A model generated the notes under the pieces. It made no database searches and was not told where the DNA came from. It saw only the letters and a program-made list of their open reading frames with translations. Position numbers and translations under genes: made by a program. This document shows positions 51,518 through 59,164 of a stretch of 64,000 nucleotides of DNA, piece by piece. The DNA comes from JAITMY01 sp031553765. Its GTDB lineage: Bacteria; Bacteroidota; Bacteroidia; Bacteroidales; UBA932. Where the stretch lies: contig JAVBKY010000004.1 of assembly GCA_031553765.1 (NCBI GenBank), positions 248,001-312,000 on the forward strand, in the 5' to 3' direction. How positions within the stretch are numbered: the stretch's first letter is position 1; each line of letters opens with the position of its first letter.

Positions 51518-51540
51518 CGTCATTGCGAGGAGGAACGACG
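51518..51540. repeat. partial GTCATTGCGAG repeat
   Basis: CGTCATTGCGAGGAGG followed by AACGACG is a single arm of the family, between the MFS gene and lysS. Confidence 0.6.
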
Positions 51541-51582
51541 CCTTGAGCGAATTTTGGATATTGAACAATTGAATATTAAAAT

Positions 51583-53310
51583 ATGAATAACTTAGAACTA
51601 TCCGAACAGGAAATTGTACGCCGCGAGTCGCTCGACAAAATTCGCGAAATGGGTGTGAACCCCTACCCCGCCGAGGGCTTTGACGTAAACGCTACTACCA
51701 CGCAAATAGCAAAGGAGTTTTCTTCCGAAAAAAATAATTTTCAGGAGGTGAGCATTGCCGGACGTATTATGAGCCGCCGCATTATGGGTAGCGCCTCATT
51801 TTTCGAACTGCAAGATGAGCATGGCCGCCTGCAGGTGTACGTGCGTCGCGACGACATTTGCCCCGCCGACGATGAGGAAAAGAAGAACTACAATACGCTG
51901 TTCAAAAAGTTGCTTGACATTGGCGACATTGTGGGTGTAAAGGGCTTTGCTTTCATCACGCAAACAGGCGAACTTTCTCTCCACGCTAAGGAATTGAAGT
52001 TGCTGGCTAAGTCTATTAAGCCGCTACCTATAGTAAAGGAAAAGGACGGACAAACATTCGACGCTTTTACCGACCCTGAAAAGCGTTACCGCGAACGCTA
52101 CGTGGACTTGATAGTGAACCCGCACGTGCGCGAAGCATTCGTTATGCGCAGCAAGCTGATTAACTCTATGCGCAACTTCCTCAACGAGCAAGGGCTGCTT
52201 GAGGTGGAAACGCCTATACTACAACCGCTGTACGGCGGCGCTGCGGCACGTCCGTTCAAAACGCACCACAACACGCTGGATATGACGCTGTACCTGCGTA
52301 TTGCCAACGAACTGTACCTAAAAAGGCTTATCGTGGGCGGGTTCGATGGTGTGTACGAGTTTGCCAAGGACTTCCGCAACGAGGGTATGGACCGCTTCCA
52401 CAACCCCGAGTTCACCCAAATGGAAATGTACGTAGCCTATAAGGACTACAACTGGATGATGGATTGCGTAGAGGCTATGGTAGAAAGAATTGCCATTGAC
52501 CTGCACGGTACTACCGATGTAAAGGTTGGTGAAAATATGGTTAGCTTTAAGCGCCCATGGAAGCGTTTCACCATGTTTGAAGCCATACAACACTTTACAG
52601 GCGTTGATATTTCAAAAATGGAAGAACCCGAGTTGCGCGAAACCGCAAAGAAGTTTGGCGTAGAACTCAACGATACCATGGGTAAGGGTAAGCTCATCGA
52701 CGAAATTTTTGGCGAATGCTGCGAGGCAAAACTCATACAGCCTACCTTTATTACCGATTACCCCGAGGAGATGTCGCCGCTGGCAAAGAAGCACCGTTCG
52801 GTACCCGGCTTGGTAGAACGCTTTGAGGCTATTTGCAACGGCAAGGAAATTTGCAACGCTTACAGCGAGCTCAACGACCCCATTGACCAGCGCAACCGCT
52901 TTGAGGAGCAGCTGCTGCTGGCTAAGCGTGGTGACGAGGAGGCTATGCTGCTAGACGAGGACTTCCTGCGCGCCATTGAATACGGCATGCCGCCTACCGC
53001 AGGTCTCGGCATGGGTATCGACCGCTTGTCTATGATTATGACCAACGCGCACTCAATACAGGATGTGCTACTATTCCCGCAAATGCGCCCCGAGAAGAAG
53101 GTGGTAAAGGATGACGACGAAAAGTTCCTCACCTTGGGAGTTCCCGCCGAATGGGTTCCCGTAATTCAGAAAATGGGATACCTTACTATAGAATCCATGA
53201 AAAAAATCGCACCGGGCAAACTATTTAACGACCTGTGCGGTATGAACAAAAAGCACAAGATGGGGCTGCAAAACCCCAGTGCTGACGACGTAAAAAAATG
53301 GGTTGAATAA
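51583..53310 (+). CDS. lysS: lysyl-tRNA synthetase (class II)
   Basis: LysS charges tRNA-Lys. The 575-residue protein has an N-terminal OB-fold (about 60-170, VSIAGRIMSRRIMGSASFFELQDEHGRLQVYVRRD) and class II motifs: motif 1 near FLNEQGLLEVETPILQP, motif 2 FAKDFRNEGMDRFHNPEFTQME, and motif 3 GLGMGIDRLSMI. It carries the extra C-terminal tail (about 510-575, ending KKHKMGLQNPSADDVKKWVE) common in Bacteroidota. The terminator at 53318 ends the transcript. Confidence 0.97.
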   Translation: MNNLELSEQEIVRRESLDKIREMGVNPYPAEGFDVNATTTQIAKEFSSEKNNFQEVSIAGRIMSRRIMGSASFFELQDEHGRLQVYVRRDDICPADDEEKKNYNTLFKKLLDIGDIVGVKGFAFITQTGELSLHAKELKLLAKSIKPLPIVKEKDGQTFDAFTDPEKRYRERYVDLIVNPHVREAFVMRSKLINSMRNFLNEQGLLEVETPILQPLYGGAAARPFKTHHNTLDMTLYLRIANELYLKRLIVGGFDGVYEFAKDFRNEGMDRFHNPEFTQMEMYVAYKDYNWMMDCVEAMVERIAIDLHGTTDVKVGENMVSFKRPWKRFTMFEAIQHFTGVDISKMEEPELRETAKKFGVELNDTMGKGKLIDEIFGECCEAKLIQPTFITDYPEEMSPLAKKHRSVPGLVERFEAICNGKEICNAYSELNDPIDQRNRFEEQLLLAKRGDEEAMLLDEDFLRAIEYGMPPTAGLGMGIDRLSMIMTNAHSIQDVLLFPQMRPEKKVVKDDDEKFLTLGVPAEWVPVIQKMGYLTIESMKKIAPGKLFNDLCGMNKKHKMGLQNPSADDVKKWVE

Positions 53311-53317
53311 ACCAACG

Positions 53318-53349
53318 AAAGCCAAGATTTTGTATCTTGGCTTTGTTAT
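53318..53349 (+). terminator. intrinsic terminator of lysS
   Basis: An 11-bp stem AAAGCCAAGAT/ATCTTGGCTTT with loop TTTGT is followed by a T-rich run. Confidence 0.85.
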
Positions 53350-53374
53350 TTAATAATGATAAAGACGACTACGT

Positions 53375-54196
53375 ATGGAAATCAAAAAATTAGGGATGCT
53401 GGCCGGGAATGGCCAAATGCCCATTGAGATTGTAAAGCACTGCAAAGAAAAAGGCATTGAAATTTTTGTAGTAGGACTCGAACCTTTTGCCACCGAAAAA
53501 ACGGTAGAGGGTGTTCCCCATATTTTTGCCCGCATGGGCGAAGTAGGAAAAATCCTGAAATTTTTCCGCGAAAATAAGGTGGAGGAAATTGTTATGGCCG
53601 GCGGCATCAAGCGCCCGTCACTCAAGGAAATTATTCCCGACTGGGAGGGCGTGAAGCTGATTGCAAAAATTTCATTCAAGACGCTCAACGACGACAGCCT
53701 TTTCCGCTCCGTAATAAAGGAAGTGGAAAACTACGGCTTCAAGCTGGTAGGCATTGAGGATGTAGTGCCTGAAATGTTGTTTGCCGATGGTATTTACGGC
53801 AAGGTAAAACCCACGAAAGACGACATGGCTGATATTGAACGCGGTATAGAGGTAGCCAAGGCCCTCGGTGCAGTTGACGTAGGTCAGGCCGTAGTGGTAC
53901 AGGAAGGCATGGTGCTGGCGGTGGAAGCCGTTGAGGGTACCGATGCCATGCTGTCGCGTGCAGCAAGCGTTAAGCGCGATGGTAAAGGTCCCGTAATGGT
54001 GAAAATTAAGAAGCCCGGACAGGAGGTGCGCACCGACATGCCGGCTATGGGTCGCCAAACTATTGAGCAACTCAAAAAGTACGGCATGAGCGGTATTGCC
54101 GTTGAAGCCGGTGGTATTCTTCTCATTGAAAAAGATGAAGTAATCCGTATGGCCGACGAAGCTGGTATTTTTATTATCGGCGTAAAAGTACAGTAG
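53375..54196 (+). CDS. lpxI: UDP-2,3-diacylglucosamine diphosphatase LpxI
   Basis: LpxI hydrolyses UDP-2,3-diacylglucosamine to lipid X in lipid A synthesis, replacing LpxH in some bacteria. The 273-residue protein has the expected length and two-domain plan, with KLGMLAGNGQMPIEIVKHCKEKG at the start, VMAGGIKRPSLKEI, and a C-terminal EAVEGTDAMLSRA...GPVMVKIKKPGQEVRTDMPAMG...EAGGILLIEKDEVIRMADE. It directly precedes lpxB, the next enzyme in the path, with only a repeat between. LpxH is the more usual enzyme in Bacteroidota. Confidence 0.92.
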   Translation: MEIKKLGMLAGNGQMPIEIVKHCKEKGIEIFVVGLEPFATEKTVEGVPHIFARMGEVGKILKFFRENKVEEIVMAGGIKRPSLKEIIPDWEGVKLIAKISFKTLNDDSLFRSVIKEVENYGFKLVGIEDVVPEMLFADGIYGKVKPTKDDMADIERGIEVAKALGAVDVGQAVVVQEGMVLAVEAVEGTDAMLSRAASVKRDGKGPVMVKIKKPGQEVRTDMPAMGRQTIEQLKKYGMSGIAVEAGGILLIEKDEVIRMADEAGIFIIGVKVQ

Positions 54197-54209
54197 TGAT
54201 TTAACCATG

Positions 54210-54243
54210 ACCCTAACAGGGCTTAGAGCCCCTGTTAGGGTTT
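54210..54243. repeat. CCCTAACAGGG palindromic hairpin
   Basis: ACCCTAACAGGGCTTAGAGC and CCCTGTTAGGGTTT, between lpxI and lpxB, with loop bases changed relative to other copies. Confidence 0.85.
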
Positions 54244-54258
54244 ATTTTTTCATTCAAA

Positions 54259-55419
54259 ATGTCTTCCACAAAACGTGTGTACCTCATAGCCGGTGAGCCG
54301 TCCGGTGATTTACTCGGCGGTCGCCTTATGGCTGCGCTGCGTAAGCAATACCCCAATGTTGAATTTGCGGGCGTGGGCGGTGAGCTGATGCAGGAAAACG
54401 GGTTGAAAAGTCTTTTCAATATTGCCGAAATTTCGGTAATGGGTCTGGTGGAGGTGCTGCCTCGCCTACGCCTTATCCTGCGTCGTATTCGACAAACGGT
54501 GGATGATATAAAGCGCGTACAGCCTGATGTAATTGTTACCATCGACAGCTGGGGATTTGTGGATAGCGTACTGAAAAAGTTAAAGAAGGAAGGCGTAACC
54601 ATACCCAAGGTACACTACGTGGCACCGCAGGTGTGGGCGTGGAAAAAGGGACGTGCGAAGAAGGTTCCAAAGATCGTTGACCGCCTGATGACGCTGCTGC
54701 CCTTCGAACCTCAACTCTTCGAAAAATATGGACTCAAGTGTAATTTTGTAGGTCACCCCGTAATTGAAAGCACAGCCAATGTTACTGATGACAGCGTTAG
54801 CTTCCGCAAGCTGCATAATATTTCACCCGACCGTGAGATACTATGCGTGCTGCCGGGTAGCCGCCATAGCGAGGTATCGCGCATTGCTCCCATTTTTGTG
54901 GACGCGTTGCGCATTATCACCGAAAAACACACCAACATTCACCTCGTGATTCCTACGGTAGAGGCTATGGCCGACGAGGTAAAAATGTACTTTGATAAGC
55001 TGCAGATTCCGCACACCATTGTATACGGACAGCAATCTCGCTACAGCGCGTTCACCGCATCCAAGGCTGCTATTGCCAAATCGGGGACGGTATCGCTGGA
55101 ACTCACAGCATGTGGAACACCGCACCTCATAGCATATACGTTTAGCAAGTTCACCAACTTTTTAGCCAACCTCTTGGTAAAAATAAAACTTGCTAACCTC
55201 ATCAATATTTTAGCCGGTCGCGAAATTATTCCCGAATTTACCACCAACAGCTGCCGTGCCGACCTCATTGCCGCCAAAGCATTGGAGATATGGGAAAGCG
55301 AAGCCTTTAGAAAAGAACAGGTGATAGAAGCGCGCCATGAGTTGGCAAAGCTAAAGCCGCTGGGGATGATGCCTTCCGAAGCCGCTGCTAAAGTGGTAAT
55401 GGAGGTAGGCGGATTTTAG
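54259..55419 (+). CDS. lpxB: lipid-A-disaccharide synthase LpxB
   Basis: LpxB joins lipid X and UDP-diacylglucosamine into the disaccharide precursor of lipid A. The 386-residue protein starts KRVYLIAGEPSGDLLGGRLMAAL, with FAGVGGELMQENG, IDSWGFVDSVLKK, VHYVAPQVWAWKKGRAKK and the C-terminal GTVSLELTACGTPHLIAY, all LpxB signatures. It follows lpxI. Its 3' end overlaps the convergent adh gene by 4 bp. Confidence 0.96.
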   Translation: MSSTKRVYLIAGEPSGDLLGGRLMAALRKQYPNVEFAGVGGELMQENGLKSLFNIAEISVMGLVEVLPRLRLILRRIRQTVDDIKRVQPDVIVTIDSWGFVDSVLKKLKKEGVTIPKVHYVAPQVWAWKKGRAKKVPKIVDRLMTLLPFEPQLFEKYGLKCNFVGHPVIESTANVTDDSVSFRKLHNISPDREILCVLPGSRHSEVSRIAPIFVDALRIITEKHTNIHLVIPTVEAMADEVKMYFDKLQIPHTIVYGQQSRYSAFTASKAAIAKSGTVSLELTACGTPHLIAYTFSKFTNFLANLLVKIKLANLINILAGREIIPEFTTNSCRADLIAAKALEIWESEAFRKEQVIEARHELAKLKPLGMMPSEAAAKVVMEVGGF

Positions 55420-56471
55420 TAGTTCTTCAACGAAGCCATATCAATCACAATGCGGTATTTCACATCGTTTCGTTCCAAGCGCTCAAAGGCTTCATTTATC
55501 TGCTGAATATTGATGAGTTCAATGTCGGCAGTAATGCTGTGCTTGGCGCAGAAGTCAAGCATTTCCTGTGTTTCCCGAATACCGCCGATATTTGAACCCG
55601 CCAAACTTTTACGACCGTGGACTAAACTGATGGCATACACTTCAAGCGGTTTGATCGGAAGTCCGACCATAATCAACGCCCCGTCCGCTTTCAGCATATG
55701 CAGATAGCTGTTTACATCATGGTTACCCGACACCGTGTCGATAATAATGTCGAACTTGCTTTGCTCGCTCATTTGATGCTCGTCGGTGGATACTACCACC
55801 TCATCCGCACCTAAAGCCTTTGCATCCGCCACCTTCGATTGAGAAGTGGTAAATGCTACAACATGTGCGCCCATTGCTTTCGCAATTTTTAGGGCAACAT
55901 GTCCCAATCCGCCGATGCCGATAATGCCGACCTTTTTTCCGGGGCCTGCACTCCAATGTTTGAGTGGCGAATACACCGTAATACCTGCGCACAGCAGCGG
56001 TGCTGTGGCGGCAAGGTTTACCCCATCCGGCACGTGCAGTACATAGTTTTCGCCCACCACAAGGCTTTCGGAAAAACCGCCATAGGTACGTCCACCCAGA
56101 GCAGGGTCGGCAGAATCGAATACGACTTGGAAGCCTTCTTCGCAGAACTGTTCTTCCCCTTCATGGCAATGGTCGCAATGGCCACAGCTATCGGTAATAC
56201 ATCCTACAGCTACGAAGTCGCCTGCTTTAAATTTGGTTACACCTTCGCCAATAGCAGTTACTTTTCCAACTATTTCATGGCCGGGAACCACGGGATAATG
56301 CGAAAATCCGTGTTCGTTTTTTATTGCCACCAAATCCGAATGACAAATACCGCAGTACAGAGTTTCAATCTCAATATCGTGTCCCGTGAGACCTCTGCGC
56401 GGGATAGTCATCAATTTCAAAGGCTCTGTGGCAGCCTCGGTGCCATATGCTTTTATATTTTTCGTTTTCAT
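55416..56471 (-). CDS. zinc-dependent NAD(P) alcohol dehydrogenase (cinnamyl-alcohol type)
   Basis: The 351-residue medium-chain dehydrogenase has catalytic zinc ligands C40 and H65-E66 (GHE), structural zinc ligands C96, C99, C102 and C110, and a Rossmann motif GIGGLGHVALKIA. The CAD/YahK-like start (CGICHSDLVAIKNEHGFSHYPVVPGHE) suggests reduction of aldehydes. It is last in a three-gene group with an SMR pump and a Crp/Fnr regulator; the order and local operator suggest a stress-responsive detoxification set. Confidence 0.9.
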   Translation of the reverse strand: MKTKNIKAYGTEAATEPLKLMTIPRRGLTGHDIEIETLYCGICHSDLVAIKNEHGFSHYPVVPGHEIVGKVTAIGEGVTKFKAGDFVAVGCITDSCGHCDHCHEGEEQFCEEGFQVVFDSADPALGGRTYGGFSESLVVGENYVLHVPDGVNLAATAPLLCAGITVYSPLKHWSAGPGKKVGIIGIGGLGHVALKIAKAMGAHVVAFTTSQSKVADAKALGADEVVVSTDEHQMSEQSKFDIIIDTVSGNHDVNSYLHMLKADGALIMVGLPIKPLEVYAISLVHGRKSLAGSNIGGIRETQEMLDFCAKHSITADIELINIQQINEAFERLERNDVKYRIVIDMASLKNY

Positions 56472-56477
56472 AATATT

Positions 56478-56807
56478 TTAATGTATTGTTGTTTTTGAAA
56501 AGAAATTGATAATGAATACGCCACCGACAATCAATGTGATACCAATGATGGCAGGAATATCAATTGCTTGTTTAAACACGAACACGGGAACCAAAGTAGT
56601 TAGGACAATACCCGCCCCACCCCAAATGGCATAAGCGGTACCAAGCGGAATGGTTTTCAGTGAAAGGGAGAGGAAATAAAAACAGACGAGATAGGCTACA
56701 GCTACTACAAGGGTAGGCAGTAGTTTTGAAAATCCGTTGGATGCTTTTATAAAACTTGAACCTGCAACTTCAAACAGGATGGCTAAACCTAAATACACGT
56801 AATGCAT
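56478..56807 (-). CDS. small multidrug resistance (SMR) efflux protein
   Basis: The 109-residue protein has four membrane segments. The active-site Glu lies in the first (ILFEVAGSSFIKAS), and the GTAYAIWGGAGIV segment is the SMR signature. It would export cationic compounds or guanidinium-like molecules with protons, as a dimer. It is preceded by a good promoter and a TTGAC-N4-GTCAA palindrome and lies between adh and the Crp/Fnr gene. Confidence 0.9.
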   Translation of the reverse strand: MHYVYLGLAILFEVAGSSFIKASNGFSKLLPTLVVAVAYLVCFYFLSLSLKTIPLGTAYAIWGGAGIVLTTLVPVFVFKQAIDIPAIIGITLIVGGVFIINFFSKTTIH

Positions 56808-56830
56808 GCTTTACCTTTTTTAATTTGATG

Positions 56831-56859
56831 CAAAGGTAAAGCGCAATTAAACGAGCAAA
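56831..56859 (-). promoter_or_regulatory. promoter of the SMR-adh unit
   Basis: The minus strand has TTTG (56856-56859), 17 bp, TACCTTTG (56831-56838), with the palindrome at 56860-56875 directly upstream. Confidence 0.6.
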
Positions 56860-56875
56860 TTTGACAAAAGTCAAA
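56860..56875. promoter_or_regulatory. Crp/Fnr-type operator upstream of the SMR gene
   Basis: TTTGAC-N4-GTCAAA is a perfect palindrome close to the Fnr-type consensus TTGAT-N4-ATCAA. It abuts the -33 element and lies beside the end of the Crp/Fnr-family gene, so that regulator is the natural candidate to bind it. Confidence 0.55.
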
Positions 56876-56878
56876 AAA

Positions 56879-57451
56879 TCATTTCTTTCTTACACGGCTT
56901 AAGGTTTCGGGAGAAATACCTAAGTAGGAAGCGATATAACCTAGGGGGACCCGCTTGATTATTTCAGGTTCATACTTGATGAGATCTTTGTAGCGGTCTT
57001 CGGCAGATTTGGTTTGAAAGGCGTAATTCCGTTCTATCAACATGTCGCAGTATTCCTCAATGAGCTTCCTGCCAACAGTATTTACTTCTTTATATTTTTG
57101 ATACAACTCTTCCAACTCTTTACCCGGAATATATTGAAATATACAATCTTCCAAACATTGAATAGTCTCACGAGATGGCTTGGTACTAAAAGCCGAAGGA
57201 CTGGCGGAAAAAGGCAAGCCTTCATACCCAAACCATATCGTAATTTCCTGCTCTTCCTTTTTATAGAAAGAGCGTATTAATCCTTTTTCAATAACAAAAA
57301 CACTCGTAACAACCTGCCCTTCCTTGATGATGTAACTACCTTTCTTTTTAGAAATGGTTTGAGCCTTCGAATCGAGTTCCTTTGCTATCTCATCGGGGAT
57401 GTAGCCGTACTGTTTGAGTTTGTTGACGAAAAGGGTTGTATTCTGTTTCAA
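56879..57451 (-). CDS. Crp/Fnr-family transcriptional regulator
   Basis: The 190-residue protein has a cyclic-nucleotide-binding-like domain (about 25-120, with KKKGSYIIKEGQVVTSVFVIEKGLIRSFY) and a helix-turn-helix near the end (about 165-188, VPLGYIASYLGISPETLSRVRKK). No cysteine cluster like that of Fnr is visible, so it is not an obvious Fe-S oxygen sensor. It begins five bases after the antiporter gene stop and precedes the SMR-adh genes. It probably controls them through the palindrome at 56860. Confidence 0.85.
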   Translation of the reverse strand: MKQNTTLFVNKLKQYGYIPDEIAKELDSKAQTISKKKGSYIIKEGQVVTSVFVIEKGLIRSFYKKEEQEITIWFGYEGLPFSASPSAFSTKPSRETIQCLEDCIFQYIPGKELEELYQKYKEVNTVGRKLIEEYCDMLIERNYAFQTKSAEDRYKDLIKYEPEIIKRVPLGYIASYLGISPETLSRVRKK

Positions 57452-57456
57452 GGCCT

Positions 57457-58962
57457 TTACGATATTAAATCTATCTGCTCCCTTGCCTCCAACTTATCCA
57501 ACGCATTCGCCATGCTTGTAGCATCCTCAGCTACCACAAGTAACTTATCGTGCGCCTCAAGAATGGTAGAACCGTAAGGCGTAATATATTTGCTTCCTCG
57601 AATAATAAGCGATATCACTGCCTTCTTTGGAAATCCTAATTCCACCAAGGAAGTACCTACGGCACTTGACCCCTTTGGCAGCACCACCTGAGCAAACTTC
57701 GACTTCACATCCTCATGGTCGCCAACTTCAATATCAATGGAGATATTTCGTGTTTTCCTGAACGGCTGCGACACGCCGAATAATTTCGCCACACGCGACA
57801 ACGTAGTACCCTGTATCAACACTGAAGTTGCCGAGATAAAGAAAACGATGTTGAACATCATATCAGCTTTATCCAACCCCGCCACCAGCGGATAGGTGGC
57901 AAATACAATAGGAACGGCGCCCTTAAGCCCCACCCACGATATAAACAGCTGGCGGTTAAACGGCATCTTAAGTGGCAACAGGCTGATAAATACGCTCAGC
58001 GGACGTGCCACAAACATAAGAAATGCCGAGATTGCCAACCCAATGCCGATAATAGGCACAATTTTGCTGGGAAATACCAGCAAGCCTAATACTATGAAAA
58101 TGGTGATTTGCATGATCCACGCAAGCCCATCGAAAATTTTTGCAATGGTTTTTTTGTGAATCAACTTTTGGTTACCTAAATAAAGCGCGCATACGTACAC
58201 CGCCAAGAATCCGTTGCCCTTTACCATGCCCGTTGCCGAATAGGTAAAAAACATGAGCGCTATGACCAGCACAGCATACAATGCATCGTACTCCAAGCGA
58301 ATGCGGTTGATAATGCGCTTACTCACCCATCCCATAGCTAAACCCATTGCCACACCCACCACCATTTGCACTACAAACATAGGGACTTCAGCCCACAGGC
58401 TTTCGCCGGGATTCATTGCCATGTTCAAAAATGTAATGGTAAGTAAGTATGCCATAGGATCGTTGCTTCCACTCTCAAACTCCAACATGGGACGCAACCC
58501 GCCACGCAACCCCATGTTGCGTGAGCGCAGCACAGCAAATACCGCTGCTGCATCAGTCGACGACACTATGGAGCCCAGCAGCATGCCCTCCACAAAGGTA
58601 AATCCGGGGACAATAAGCCATACAAATGTTCCCAAGAATATAGCAGTAAAGAGTACCCCAAAAACCGAAAGCAACGCACCCGCTTTTATCACAGGACGTA
58701 CCTCCTTAAAGTTGGTATCGAAACCGCCGAAAAATAGAATAAAGTTAAGCGCGATAACGCCAATAAACTGGGCTATTTGAGCGTTATCAAACTCTATACC
58801 CCCTATGCCCTCGCTGCCTGCCAACATGCCTATTACCATAAAGAAAAATAGTGTGGGGACACCCACGCGGTAGGACGTCTTGCTGGCAATCACGCTCAAA
58901 AATAATAGTACGGCTATTATCAGCAGTACGCTATCGGAAAGGGTGAAGGAAAAGTTTAGCAT
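57457..58962 (-). CDS. potassium/proton antiporter (NhaP2/CvrA-like)
   Basis: The 501-residue protein has about 12-13 hydrophobic segments with the CPA motif GSIVSSTDAAAVFAVLR and FESGSNDPMAYLL, typical of NhaP2/CvrA. The C-terminal about 100 residues are TrkA_C-like (VVLPKGSSAVGTSLVELGFPKKAVISLIIRG...LLVVAED), likely a cytoplasmic regulatory domain. It would exchange K+ or Na+ for protons. The frame is open to 59019, but ATG 58962 (MLNFSFTLSDSVLL) is the usual family start. The Crp/Fnr gene follows. Confidence 0.9.
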   Translation of the reverse strand: MLNFSFTLSDSVLLIIAVLLFLSVIASKTSYRVGVPTLFFFMVIGMLAGSEGIGGIEFDNAQIAQFIGVIALNFILFFGGFDTNFKEVRPVIKAGALLSVFGVLFTAIFLGTFVWLIVPGFTFVEGMLLGSIVSSTDAAAVFAVLRSRNMGLRGGLRPMLEFESGSNDPMAYLLTITFLNMAMNPGESLWAEVPMFVVQMVVGVAMGLAMGWVSKRIINRIRLEYDALYAVLVIALMFFTYSATGMVKGNGFLAVYVCALYLGNQKLIHKKTIAKIFDGLAWIMQITIFIVLGLLVFPSKIVPIIGIGLAISAFLMFVARPLSVFISLLPLKMPFNRQLFISWVGLKGAVPIVFATYPLVAGLDKADMMFNIVFFISATSVLIQGTTLSRVAKLFGVSQPFRKTRNISIDIEVGDHEDVKSKFAQVVLPKGSSAVGTSLVELGFPKKAVISLIIRGSKYITPYGSTILEAHDKLLVVAEDATSMANALDKLEAREQIDLIS

Positions 58963-58985
58963 TAGAGTATATATTATTTTTTCAT

Positions 58986-59068
58986 GAGATTGCTTCGGTC
59001 TCGTTCCTCTTCCTCGCAATGACGCTCCGAGGCCACGTCATTGCGAGGAAGAACGACGAAGCAATCTC
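58986..59068. repeat. GTCATTGCGAG-family repeat
   Basis: GAGATTGCTTCGGTC...CCTCGCAATGACG and CGTCATTGCGAGGAA...GAAGCAATCTC form an 83-bp near-perfect inverted repeat between the antiporter and rny genes. Confidence 0.88.
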
Positions 59069-59082
59069 TTATAATGATACAA

Positions 59083-59136
59083 CAAAAAACAGCGAGAAGC
59101 ATGGCACTTTGCACAAGTGACATTACCTTCTCGCTG
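59083..59136 (-). terminator. intrinsic terminator of rny
   Basis: Stem CAGCGAGAAG/CTTCTCGCTG with an inner CACTTTG/CAAGTG arm is followed on the minus strand by a T run (59083-59089), 29 bp past the rny stop. Confidence 0.85.
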
Positions 59137-59164
59137 CGTAACACGGATGCACTTAAAAGTGCTA

